Source: an uncultured Candidatus Melainabacteria bacterium (lineage in GTDB: Bacteria; Cyanobacteriota; Vampirovibrionia; Gastranaerophilales; Gastranaerophilaceae). From it: DNA of 64,000 bases. The notes below the pieces were generated by a model, which ran no database searches, was not told the DNA's origin, and saw nothing but the letters and a program-made list of their open reading frames with translations. The position numbers were made by a program, and so were the translations under genes. Shown here in pieces: positions 52,285 through 61,166 of this stretch (positions within the stretch are counted from its first letter, which is position 1; every line of letters starts with the position of its first letter). The DNA lies in the NCBI GenBank assembly GCA_934754505.1, contig CAKVIE010000003.1:113466-177465 (forward strand). Reading direction: 5' to 3'.

Positions 52285-53937
52285 ATGAACAATACAATCG
52301 AAGAATTACGAAATTTTATAAACTCACAAAACGCAGATGCAATTTTAATCAATTCGGCAGATGAATTCCTTTCCGAATATAACATTTTGTCGTTAAATTC
52401 TCGTTATAAAGTAACGGGATTTTCAGGCTCTATGGGTGATTGCATTGTAACAAAAGATAAAGTTTATCAAATAGCTGACGGCAGATACCACGAACAAGCC
52501 GAAAAAGAAGTTGATAACGATGTTGTTACTGTTTTGAAAATGAAACAGGGTGATTCTCCGATTGGTCAAATTTTTAGTGTTCTTGATGAAAATTCTACTT
52601 TAATTGTTACGGCAAACAAAGTGTCGGTTGATTTTTGTGAAAAATTAAAACAAAAAACAGATGAAAAGAATATTTCTATAAAATACATAAATACAGACCC
52701 CGTAAGCGATTTGGCACAAAACACATATACAAATGTTCCTTTGGTGCTTGTTGATGAAAAAATTGCAGAACTTTCACCTGAGAAAAAATTTGAAATGTTT
52801 GCGGAAATGCTTTCGGATAAACAAATTTTGCTCGTTACTTCACCTGTAAATTTTGCTTATTTGACAAATTTGAGAAATTACGATTTCCCGTATTCAAGTG
52901 CTCCGAGAGCAAAAGCAATAATTTACAAGAACAAAATGACGATTTATTCTGATTCCAAAATTCCTTTTAATTTTGAAAAATTAAAACTCAAAAAATTAAA
53001 AGATTTCAAACACGATTTGGTTACAATTTTAGGAAAAGAAATTCTTGTTGATAAAAAATCATTTTCTCAAAGTGACTTTTTACAAATTCACCCGTCGTCG
53101 AAAGTTGTCCAAAGCAACATTTTTGACATTAAGTCAGAAAAGAGAAATTCAGAAATTGAACATTTGAAAAATGCTTTTAACGCAACGGACAGAGTTTTAA
53201 AGAAAATGAATGATTTGATTAATTCAAATGAGCAAATTTCCGAATACGACTTGTACTGTGCAATAACGGACTTTTTCACTCAAGAAGGTGCTGTTTCTCA
53301 AAGTTTCAAACCGATTATAGCATCAGGTGCAAATTCTTCTATAATCCATTATAGTGCCGCTTCTCCGTCGAAAATCATTAAAGACGGCGATTTAGTTATG
53401 ATTGATTGCGGCGGATATTTTGAGGGCGGACTTGCAACGGATATTACAAGAACTTTCGTCAAAGGCACTCCGTCTGATGAACAAAAACGTATTTATACAA
53501 AGGTTTTGCAAGCATTTATTGCTTCTTATACAAAGAAATATTCAGACGATGTAACTTGGCAAGAAATCGATTTAACGACTCGTAAAAAGTTGACATCAGA
53601 AGAAAAGAACGGATTTTTATTTTCACATTCAACCGGACACGGAATAGGCATTTCAGTACACGAAAATCCGCCTGTTTGTGCACCTTTTGATACTTATGCA
53701 CAACCCTTTAAAGAAAATTATGTATTTTCAATAGAACCGGGGCTTTATAAACAAGGTGTTTTTGGTGTGAGAATTGAAAACGCTGTTTATGTTAAATCTT
53801 TAAAACCTTTCAACATCGAAGTTTTGACACATTTTCCGTTTGAAGAAAAATTGATTGAAAAATCAATGCTGACGAAAAAAGAAATAAAATTCGTAGAAGA
53901 TTGGCAAAATTATGGCAAAAAAAATAACCTCTGTTAA
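52285..53937 (+). CDS. Xaa-Pro aminopeptidase family (M24B)
   Basis: 550 residues in three parts, as in the long aminopeptidase P proteins: two creatinase-like N-terminal domains and a C-terminal pita-bread domain. Metal ligands are visible as MIDCGGYFEGGLATDITRTF (two Asp), HSTGHGIGISVHENP (His), SIEPGLY (Glu) and VRIENAVYV (Glu). It removes an N-terminal residue before proline. It lies between the parvulin gene and a SpoU methyltransferase whose start overlaps it by 26 bp. Confidence 0.93.
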   Translation: MNNTIEELRNFINSQNADAILINSADEFLSEYNILSLNSRYKVTGFSGSMGDCIVTKDKVYQIADGRYHEQAEKEVDNDVVTVLKMKQGDSPIGQIFSVLDENSTLIVTANKVSVDFCEKLKQKTDEKNISIKYINTDPVSDLAQNTYTNVPLVLVDEKIAELSPEKKFEMFAEMLSDKQILLVTSPVNFAYLTNLRNYDFPYSSAPRAKAIIYKNKMTIYSDSKIPFNFEKLKLKKLKDFKHDLVTILGKEILVDKKSFSQSDFLQIHPSSKVVQSNIFDIKSEKRNSEIEHLKNAFNATDRVLKKMNDLINSNEQISEYDLYCAITDFFTQEGAVSQSFKPIIASGANSSIIHYSAASPSKIIKDGDLVMIDCGGYFEGGLATDITRTFVKGTPSDEQKRIYTKVLQAFIASYTKKYSDDVTWQEIDLTTRKKLTSEEKNGFLFSHSTGHGIGISVHENPPVCAPFDTYAQPFKENYVFSIEPGLYKQGVFGVRIENAVYVKSLKPFNIEVLTHFPFEEKLIEKSMLTKKEIKFVEDWQNYGKKNNLC

Positions 53938-54673
53938 TAACCCTACAATATTGGAGTTTTCAAAGCTTTCAAACCCAAAAATCAGGTTTTTGACGGGATT
54001 ATTTTCTGTTGAGGGCGAAAAGCCGCTTGATGACATAATTCAATCGGAAACTGCGATTAGAGATATTTTTGTAACAGAGTCTTATGACAAAATCGATACT
54101 TTGTCTCAAGATAAAGTAACCGTTGTAACTGAGCCTGTTATGAAAAAATTATCTTCATCAGATACTCCGCCCAAGGTTTTGACCGTTGCTTTTCAAAGAA
54201 GCTATGATATTTCAGAATTTGTTGATTCTTCAAGGCTGCTTTTGCTTGACGGAATATCAGACCCCGGAAATATGGGTACACTCATTAGAACTGCCGTGGC
54301 ATTCGGCTTTGAGGGGATTTTGCTGCACGGAAATTGTGTTGATATTTATAATCAAAAAGTTATTCGTTCAGCAGCAGGTAATTTTTTCAAAATTCCTGTA
54401 ATAAAGGTTGAAAAAGCAGATATAACAAAGAATTTTAATGAGTTTGAATTTTATATGACAGATTTACATTCGGATAAAATTTTTGATGCAGATAAATTGC
54501 CGATATCGTCTAAAAGCGTTTTGGTTCTTGGTAGTGAAGCAAATGGAATTTCTGATGAAATTCTTGAAGTTTCTCACAAAAACGTTAAAATCCAAACAGA
54601 AAACGTTGAATCATTAAATGTTGCAACTGCAGGTGCAATTTTAATGTACGAATTTTCAAAACAAATGAAATAG
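53912..54673 (+). CDS. SpoU/TrmH family RNA 2'-O-methyltransferase
   Basis: 253 residues. The N-terminal substrate-binding part (SVEGEKPLDD) precedes the SPOUT knot: LLLDGISDPGNMGTLIRTA (motif 1 with N and R), VLVLGSEANGISDEIL (motif 2) and ESLNVATAGAILMYE (motif 3). The target, rRNA or tRNA, cannot be told. Its start lies inside the end of the peptidase gene in another frame. Confidence 0.93.
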   Translation: MAKKITSVNNPTILEFSKLSNPKIRFLTGLFSVEGEKPLDDIIQSETAIRDIFVTESYDKIDTLSQDKVTVVTEPVMKKLSSSDTPPKVLTVAFQRSYDISEFVDSSRLLLLDGISDPGNMGTLIRTAVAFGFEGILLHGNCVDIYNQKVIRSAAGNFFKIPVIKVEKADITKNFNEFEFYMTDLHSDKIFDADKLPISSKSVLVLGSEANGISDEILEVSHKNVKIQTENVESLNVATAGAILMYEFSKQMK

Positions 54674-54674
54674 T

Positions 54675-57161
54675 TTAGAATTTTTTTAGGTTCGAAAAAG
54701 CAGCATCTATTGATTTTAAACCGTTTTTACCAAAGTCTATGATAAAAAGTGTCGTACCTGCAACATTTTTTACTTCTTGAACGTTTCCTATGCCTAATTG
54801 CGGGTGAAAAACTCTGTCACCTGTTTTAAACAAGGCTGATTGGTCAGAAAAATTACTGCTTGCTTCTTGCTTTGGTTGTTGAAGTCCTGCTTTTGCTCTT
54901 GCTTCTGCAATTCTGCGTTTTATCGGGTTATCCTCGAGAATTTTTTTAATTTTTTCTTCATTTGAAATTGTTGACTGCGGATTGGCTTTTTTAGAAATAA
55001 AAGCTCGCTTTTGCGGAACAACAAAATCTTTGCCGAAACTCAATGATGACGAGGACTTGCTGCTATTTGAAGAATAGCTGTAAGATTGTTGAGCTTTTTT
55101 AGCAGCAGAGTTAAAGTTTACAAATTTTTTATTTGGTGCAAAATTTTGAGAAAATCTTTGAGGTTTTTCGTCATCAAGATTTGATAAATTTGTTAAAAAC
55201 GGAGGAATTTCCGAAATAAAACGGCTTTCTCGATAGAAGTTTTCGTGACCCCACATTTTTCTGCGTTCAGCATGGGTTATAAACAGTCGTTTTCTTGCAC
55301 GAGTAATTCCAACATACATCAGACGGCGTTCTTCTTCCACATCATCTGCTGCATGCCCGTTTTCAGCATTTACAGAGCGGTTATGAGGGAAGATACCTTC
55401 ATCAAGTCCTGCCAAGAACACGACATCAAATTCAAGCCCTTTAGCACTGTGTAAAGTCATCAGAGTAAGAGCATTTTCTTCATCTTCGTATGAATCTATA
55501 TCTGATACGAGAGCAACTTGAGAGAGAAATTCGCCGAGAATGTTTGTTTCTTCTTCTGACGGGGTAAATTCCTTTGCAACGTTGATAAATTCCTGCAAGT
55601 TATCAATTCGGCTTTCTGCCGTAACTTCATCATCTGTTTCTTTAATGCCGTTTATATAGCCAGTTTTGTCGATTAAATGAGTGATGAACTCGGGCAAAGG
55701 CATTTTTTGTTGTTCAAGTTGTAAATCTGAAATTAATTCTGCAAAGTTTTTGAGTTTTGTTTTGACTCCTGATGAAAATTCGTCGTAATTGTCTATTTCA
55801 AGAAGAACATCAGAAATCGGAGTTTCCGTTTTTGATGAAATTTCACGCAATTTTGCGACAGTTGTTTCACCGATAGAGCGTTTGGGAACATTGATAATTC
55901 TTGCCAAACTTTGAGAATCAGCAGGATTTGAAATCAATTTTAAATATGCAACTATGTCTTTAATTTCTTTTCTGTCATAGAATTTTAATCCGCCGACAAC
56001 TTTATACGGAATTGAGTGATAAATACATGCTTCTTCTATTTTTCTTGATTGAGAGTTTGTTCTGTATAAAACGCAGCATTCTGATAATTTATAATCCCGT
56101 TTCAAAGATTTTACCTGATTCATAATAAAATCAGCTTCTTCATTTTCATCATCGGCATTAAAAACTTCGATTAAATCGCCTTTTCCGAGGTTTGAATAGA
56201 GGTTTTTTTCCGTACGTTCGATGTTATTTTTGATAACAGCATTTGCAGCTTTCAAAATTACATCTGTCGAACGGTAATTTTGTTCAAGCTTGATTAATTG
56301 GGCATCGGGAAAATTGACCTGCATATTAAGCAAAATGCGGTAATCTGCACCACGCCAGCTGTAAATTGATTGGTCAATATCACCGACGGTGCATAAACTG
56401 CGTCCGACAGGCTTGTACATCGGGTCGTCGTTCGTATAAATCGATTTTATAAAATTATATTGGGCAAGGTTCGTATCCTGAAACTCATCGACAAGAATGT
56501 GTTTAAAACGGTTGTAATATTTTTCTCTGACTTCGGGATTATTTTTAAGCAGCTCTACCCCCATTAAAAGCATGTCGTCAAAATCAACGGCATTATTAAG
56601 TGCAAGCTGGTTTTGATATTCGGTATAAACTTTTGAATATTGTTCGTCACGATAAGACCTTGCACGAGAAGCAAAATCGTATGCTGTTATCATTCTGTTC
56701 TTTGCATCAGAAATAACTTGTCGAAGCTGCTTTACAGGATAAACTTTCTCGTCTAAGTTAAGTTTTTTAAGAGCATTTTTTATGATGGTGTTCATGTCCG
56801 AATCATCGTAAATTACAAAAGATTTATCATATTTTTTGCCGTCTTTTGAAACGTATTTATCTATGTCGGAGCGTAAAATTCTGCCGGCAATGCCGTGAAA
56901 AGTGCCGACCCACATTCTTTTTACACATTCTTCACCAAGCCATTTCGAAAGTCTTTCTTTCATTTCTTTTGCAGCTTTATTAGTAAATGTAACTGCCAAA
57001 ATTTCATAAGCAGAAACACCTGATGCTACGAGGTTTGCAATTCTTGAGGTCAAAACTTTTGTTTTACCGCAGCCTGCACCTGCAAGGATAATCAAAGTAC
57101 CCTCATTGTGAATAACTGCTTCCTTTTGCTCTTTATTTAAACCCTCTAAAATGTTTTGCAT
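54675..57161 (-). CDS. pcrA: ATP-dependent DNA helicase UvrD/PcrA
   Basis: About 828 residues. Superfamily 1A motifs are complete: Q-motif LNKEQKEAV, Walker A AGAGCGKTK, VDEFQDTN, SWRGADYR, LEQNYRS, TLMTLHSAKGLEFD and LMYVGITRARKRLF. The C-terminal tail after a Ser-rich linker holds a Tudor-like module GDRVFHPQLGIGNVQEV, as in PcrA/UvrD that binds RNA polymerase. It acts in excision repair and in removing blocks to replication. The ATG at 57161 has GAGGGGA upstream; a GTG 15 nt earlier is also in frame. Confidence 0.95.
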   Translation of the reverse strand: MQNILEGLNKEQKEAVIHNEGTLIILAGAGCGKTKVLTSRIANLVASGVSAYEILAVTFTNKAAKEMKERLSKWLGEECVKRMWVGTFHGIAGRILRSDIDKYVSKDGKKYDKSFVIYDDSDMNTIIKNALKKLNLDEKVYPVKQLRQVISDAKNRMITAYDFASRARSYRDEQYSKVYTEYQNQLALNNAVDFDDMLLMGVELLKNNPEVREKYYNRFKHILVDEFQDTNLAQYNFIKSIYTNDDPMYKPVGRSLCTVGDIDQSIYSWRGADYRILLNMQVNFPDAQLIKLEQNYRSTDVILKAANAVIKNNIERTEKNLYSNLGKGDLIEVFNADDENEEADFIMNQVKSLKRDYKLSECCVLYRTNSQSRKIEEACIYHSIPYKVVGGLKFYDRKEIKDIVAYLKLISNPADSQSLARIINVPKRSIGETTVAKLREISSKTETPISDVLLEIDNYDEFSSGVKTKLKNFAELISDLQLEQQKMPLPEFITHLIDKTGYINGIKETDDEVTAESRIDNLQEFINVAKEFTPSEEETNILGEFLSQVALVSDIDSYEDEENALTLMTLHSAKGLEFDVVFLAGLDEGIFPHNRSVNAENGHAADDVEEERRLMYVGITRARKRLFITHAERRKMWGHENFYRESRFISEIPPFLTNLSNLDDEKPQRFSQNFAPNKKFVNFNSAAKKAQQSYSYSSNSSKSSSSLSFGKDFVVPQKRAFISKKANPQSTISNEEKIKKILEDNPIKRRIAEARAKAGLQQPKQEASSNFSDQSALFKTGDRVFHPQLGIGNVQEVKNVAGTTLFIIDFGKNGLKSIDAAFSNLKKF

Positions 57162-57322
57162 GATAAATCCCCTCACAAGAAGTTTATCAAAAGCTAAGTA
57201 AATTATAAAGTTAAATTTCGTTACATATAAATTTCATATTAATATTAAAGTTTTAAAACATTTAACCGATAAGAAAATTATTGGGACTTTTGGTGTACAT
57301 GTAAATTGAAAGGTTTTTTGTT

Positions 57323-60300
57323 ATGACAAAGATAAATTCAGCAAAAGCAACACCGGCAAGTAAACCGGCAAAAAAAGCTAATAACAAATCAGGAGCAAAC
57401 AAGGCAAACAATAATAATTCGGCTAATAAGGCTTCAAGTGCGAATAAATCCTCAAATGCAAATAAAGCTCAGAGTAGTAGTGCAAGTAAAGCCAACAGTA
57501 AATCAAAAGCAAGTAAAGCATCTTCAAATAAGAGTTCTAAGGCTTCAACTCCTGTAACGAAACAAAAGACCTATACTTCTAAAGGCGGTTTTGAGGTTCA
57601 AAGCAAAACTACAACAAATCCTGACGGATCTTCCGTAGAAACAAGAAAATATACAGATAAAAACGGAAATAAAGTTAATAAAACAATTGTAAAAAATGCT
57701 GATGGTTCAACTTCGACAAAGAAAAATACAGTAGCGAAAGACGGTTCAAAAACAAACACAACAAAAACTACTAATAAAGACGGTTCATCAAAAACTTCAT
57801 CAACAAAAACCAAAGCAGATGGTTCTAAAATAAAAAAAGAAAATTCCAAAAATGCAGACGGAAAAATTGTTGACAAAAAAACAACTAAATACAACACAGA
57901 TGGAAACAAAGTTTCTGAAAATTCTTATAATGCAAAAAACAATACAAGTTCAAAAGCAAAATGGAATTATGACAGTAAGGGAAATGCGGTAAATTCTTCT
58001 AAAAACAATTACAGAGTTGCGGAAGATGGTTCAAAAAAACTCACGACGCAAGAATCTACGACATATAAAAACGGAAAAGAAAATAAAACAACAGTAAAAG
58101 ATTCTAAAGGAAATACCCTTTCAACTACCGATTACAAGTATAAAAACGGAAAAATTAATTCAACTGTTACAGAAAATTCTGATGGTACAACCAAAGAAGT
58201 CGTATATAAAAACGAACAAAAGGCAGCAGCTCGAACGACTGATTCTAAAGGTAAAGTAACAGAACTTGAAGTGTACAACAAAGAAACAGGAAATGTTGCA
58301 AAAAAAGAAGTATATTCATATAACGACAAAGGTCAACAAACAGGTACCGAAAAAATCAGCTATCGAAAAGACGGTTCTCCTGCAAAATCAGAAAAATACA
58401 ATGCTAATCAAGAACTTGTAACGAAATCCACCTATTCAACAGATGAAAACGGAACACAAGTTAAAAAAGATTACTCGATAACAGGTGATTATAAAGGTTC
58501 AACGACAACAACATATGATCGATATGGGCAAGCGGAAAATGAAACTAAAACCAATGCGAAAGGAAAGGTTGTTTCAACAAAGACCCATGAGTATTATGAT
58601 TCCGGGGTAGAATCCTCATCAACTAAAAAAACAGGTAAAGGCGATGTTATTTCACAAAAGACTTATACTGAAACAGGTGTAATAACAAACGATAAATCTT
58701 ATGCAAAAAATTCAAATGGAGAATATTGTTTAACAGAATCAAAATTTGATGAAAACGGTAACAAAACAAGTGAAACCAAATTCAGCAGCCAGAATAAACC
58801 TTTATTGACAACAAATTATAAAAATGATGAAAAGGGAAATCCTGTTTCGGCAGAACTTCTAAACGGTTCTGGAGAAAAATTTGGTGATATAAAATATTCT
58901 TACGATAAAAACGGTAATGTTACAGACATAAAGACCGATTATACAAACGGTACGTCACAAAGTCAGCAATATACATATAATGATGACAATCAAATTACAT
59001 CATCAACAAGAACAAATTCTAAGGGGCAGACAGAAATTGTTACAAATGTTTATGATGATAATGGAAATTTAGTACAAAAAGCAACAAAGGGCTTTGACGG
59101 GCTTACTACACAGACTAATTATAAAAGAAACAGTTCTAATCAGATTACGGAAAAAACTGAAATTGACAAAAATGGAAATATTACAAAAGAAGAATACACT
59201 TATAACTTATTAAACAACAATGTTAAATCAATAAAAACAACCAATCCTGACGGTACTGTAACGAATAAAGAGTATGGTTTCTATCCGTCAGGTGCAAGAA
59301 AATTCGAGATAGAGTCTGATGGAACGAAGGATTCTAAGTACAAAATTTCATTATACGATAAAAACGGTAATTTAGTTGAAGAACCATCAACTGTAACAGC
59401 AGATAAAGTCACGTCGGTTTTATCAAAACTTAACCCTCAAACAAAAGTAAAAAATGATAAAAATGATAATAATGTTTCTAAATCTACGCAAAAATCTGCG
59501 GGTGCTCCTTCTGTTAAAAATTCAGGAGCAGCTTACGATGAAAAAACAGGAACATATAAATTAACCGTTGAAACATATCGTGACGGTAAAGTTCAAGATG
59601 ACGGAAATGGAGGCAAGCGTTATCCTAACGGTTCTTTCTGGGGAATAGTTACAAACGTATATCCAAACCTTTCCGAAAGCTCAAAAAGTACGGTATATCA
59701 AATTATTTCTCAAATGAATAACGGAAAAACGTCGTTATATACAGGAGACTCTTTGAATTTACCAATTTTACAATATGATTCTAACGGAAAAATTACAGGT
59801 TATAAAACTTCAGAAAATGGTAAAACATATCCGTTCACAGCTTCAAATAGCAGCGGAACGGCAACAAAACCTACAACTTCGGCTTCAAGCAATTCATCTT
59901 CGACACAAAGTTCAACCCAACCTCAAAAACCTAAAACAAGTTCTTCAACTGCAGGATCATATAATTCTTCATCATCTGCATTGTCTTATACTTCAGGAAA
60001 AACAACAACTTCTGCAACAAATACCGGGTATTCTGCATTAAATCCATGGGAAAACAACAGAAACAGAGTAAATGATGTTACGGATACGATTTCAGGTAAT
60101 ATTCAAGGTGCATCTGATATATATAGAACCGGTGCAGATATTTTGGGTGCTGTAAGCGATGCATATGGTGATGCTGCAGATAAAGCACATGATAACGGAG
60201 ACCACTTAACAGGATTTACATTAAATGTTGCTGAAACTGTTACAGGAATTCAAGAAGAAATTCTTGACGGTGCCGCAGATATTCTTGATGAAATCAATGA

Positions 60301-60406
60301 CAATCTTCAAGATTGGAGTGATGATTTCAATACAGGTTCAGAGCAGCTGGCTGATTGGTGGGAAGCAGGCTGGAATCAAATTAAAGGCTGGTTTTCAAAG
60401 AAATAA
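57323..60406 (+). CDS. Giant low-complexity YD-repeat protein with LysM-like segment
   Basis: 1027 residues. Residues 1-75 are Lys/Ala/Asn/Ser repeats without a signal peptide. From about 80 to 700 there are degenerate repeats with an Asp-Gly or Asn-Gly turn (NADGST, YDKNGNVTDI, YNDKGQQTG), like YD/RHS or MORN-type antitoxin-component repeats. Around 740-815 a LysM-like fold is suggested by NGSFWGIVTNVYP and TGDSLNLPIL. A Ser/Thr-rich spacer follows. The last 120 residues are acidic helices ending WNQIKGWFSKK. It may be a surface or filamentous protein exported by an unknown route. One gene with its own terminator. Confidence 0.65.
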   Translation: MTKINSAKATPASKPAKKANNKSGANKANNNNSANKASSANKSSNANKAQSSSASKANSKSKASKASSNKSSKASTPVTKQKTYTSKGGFEVQSKTTTNPDGSSVETRKYTDKNGNKVNKTIVKNADGSTSTKKNTVAKDGSKTNTTKTTNKDGSSKTSSTKTKADGSKIKKENSKNADGKIVDKKTTKYNTDGNKVSENSYNAKNNTSSKAKWNYDSKGNAVNSSKNNYRVAEDGSKKLTTQESTTYKNGKENKTTVKDSKGNTLSTTDYKYKNGKINSTVTENSDGTTKEVVYKNEQKAAARTTDSKGKVTELEVYNKETGNVAKKEVYSYNDKGQQTGTEKISYRKDGSPAKSEKYNANQELVTKSTYSTDENGTQVKKDYSITGDYKGSTTTTYDRYGQAENETKTNAKGKVVSTKTHEYYDSGVESSSTKKTGKGDVISQKTYTETGVITNDKSYAKNSNGEYCLTESKFDENGNKTSETKFSSQNKPLLTTNYKNDEKGNPVSAELLNGSGEKFGDIKYSYDKNGNVTDIKTDYTNGTSQSQQYTYNDDNQITSSTRTNSKGQTEIVTNVYDDNGNLVQKATKGFDGLTTQTNYKRNSSNQITEKTEIDKNGNITKEEYTYNLLNNNVKSIKTTNPDGTVTNKEYGFYPSGARKFEIESDGTKDSKYKISLYDKNGNLVEEPSTVTADKVTSVLSKLNPQTKVKNDKNDNNVSKSTQKSAGAPSVKNSGAAYDEKTGTYKLTVETYRDGKVQDDGNGGKRYPNGSFWGIVTNVYPNLSESSKSTVYQIISQMNNGKTSLYTGDSLNLPILQYDSNGKITGYKTSENGKTYPFTASNSSGTATKPTTSASSNSSSTQSSTQPQKPKTSSSTAGSYNSSSSALSYTSGKTTTSATNTGYSALNPWENNRNRVNDVTDTISGNIQGASDIYRTGADILGAVSDAYGDAADKAHDNGDHLTGFTLNVAETVTGIQEEILDGAADILDEINDNLQDWSDDFNTGSEQLADWWEAGWNQIKGWFSKK

Positions 60407-60442
60407 TTAAATAAAAATAAAAACTATCAGTTTTATTTTATA

Positions 60443-60471
60443 AAGGTAACTGTATTTTTACAGTTACTTTT
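60443..60471 (+). terminator. Intrinsic terminator after the YD-repeat gene
   Basis: GTAACTGT (60446-60453) pairs with ACAGTTAC (60460-60467), followed by TTTT, about 40 bp after the stop codon. Confidence 0.8.
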
Positions 60472-60554
60472 GTATGAATTTTAAAATATCTCTTTCACTA
60501 TTTTAGAAAATGTGATAATATATTTTTGATAATAGTTTTTGAAATGGGAAAAAT

Positions 60555-61118
60555 ATGGCTGAAGATAATACACCAAAACATAATTCAATAATGGTTCCGC
60601 TTGACGATTTGGATACAGTCAGCGAAAAAGATTCAAACACAATAGATGAACTTGCAATGGAATTGGCTGCAATTCATCAATCTGCGAAAAAAGTTGCAAT
60701 AATCGGCAGCAGAAACCTTCCGATTACTCACCAACAATTAATTGAAATATTGTCTTATGCTTTGGTAAAACAAGGCAACACAGTTATAACTTCAGGTGGT
60801 TCAAGCGGTACAAATGCTGCGGCTATCCGTGGTGCAATGTCGGCAAATCCTGAAAAATTAAGAGTTATTTTGCCTCAAACAATCGGTCAACAGCCCTCTG
60901 ATGTCCAAGATCAGCTTATTGGTGTTCACAACATTATTGAGCACCCCGATAGAGCTATGATGACTCTTGCAGATGCAAGCCGTATTTGTAACCGAGAAAT
61001 TATTGATGAATGTCAACAACTTATTTGTTTCTTGTCACATACTTCAACTACTTTGCATGGTGCAACACAATATGCTGAAGATATGCATAAAGTTGTTACA
61101 TCTTTCTATTTAGACTAA
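60555..61118 (+). CDS. DprA-like Rossmann protein, cyanobacterial type
   Basis: 187 residues. After a 45-residue acidic helix come VAIIGSRNLPITHQQLIEIL, then TSGGSSGTNAAAIRGAM and RVILPQTIGQQP, and later NREIIDECQQLICF. This is the SMF/DprA-like Rossmann fold without the full DprA length. I recall very similar stand-alone proteins in cyanobacteria named DNA recombination-mediator protein A, which is why I take the host to be in that phylum. The molecular function is not known; nucleotide or ssDNA binding is plausible. Confidence 0.75.
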   Translation: MAEDNTPKHNSIMVPLDDLDTVSEKDSNTIDELAMELAAIHQSAKKVAIIGSRNLPITHQQLIEILSYALVKQGNTVITSGGSSGTNAAAIRGAMSANPEKLRVILPQTIGQQPSDVQDQLIGVHNIIEHPDRAMMTLADASRICNREIIDECQQLICFLSHTSTTLHGATQYAEDMHKVVTSFYLD

Positions 61119-61136
61119 TTTATAGTTTTTAGAAAA

Positions 61137-61166
61137 AAAGAAACCTTGCACCTAAAGGTTTCTTTT
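61137..61166. terminator. Bidirectional terminator
   Basis: AAAGAAACCTT and AAGGTTTCTTT pair around a 6-nt loop, with A- and T-runs outside. It lies between the DprA-like gene and the convergent FAD enzyme and overlaps the end of the latter. Confidence 0.88.

Noticed and set aside
57598..57909. Minus-strand ORF opposite the YD-repeat gene
   Set aside because: Shadow of low-complexity coding sequence; Phe/Val-rich with no ribosome site.
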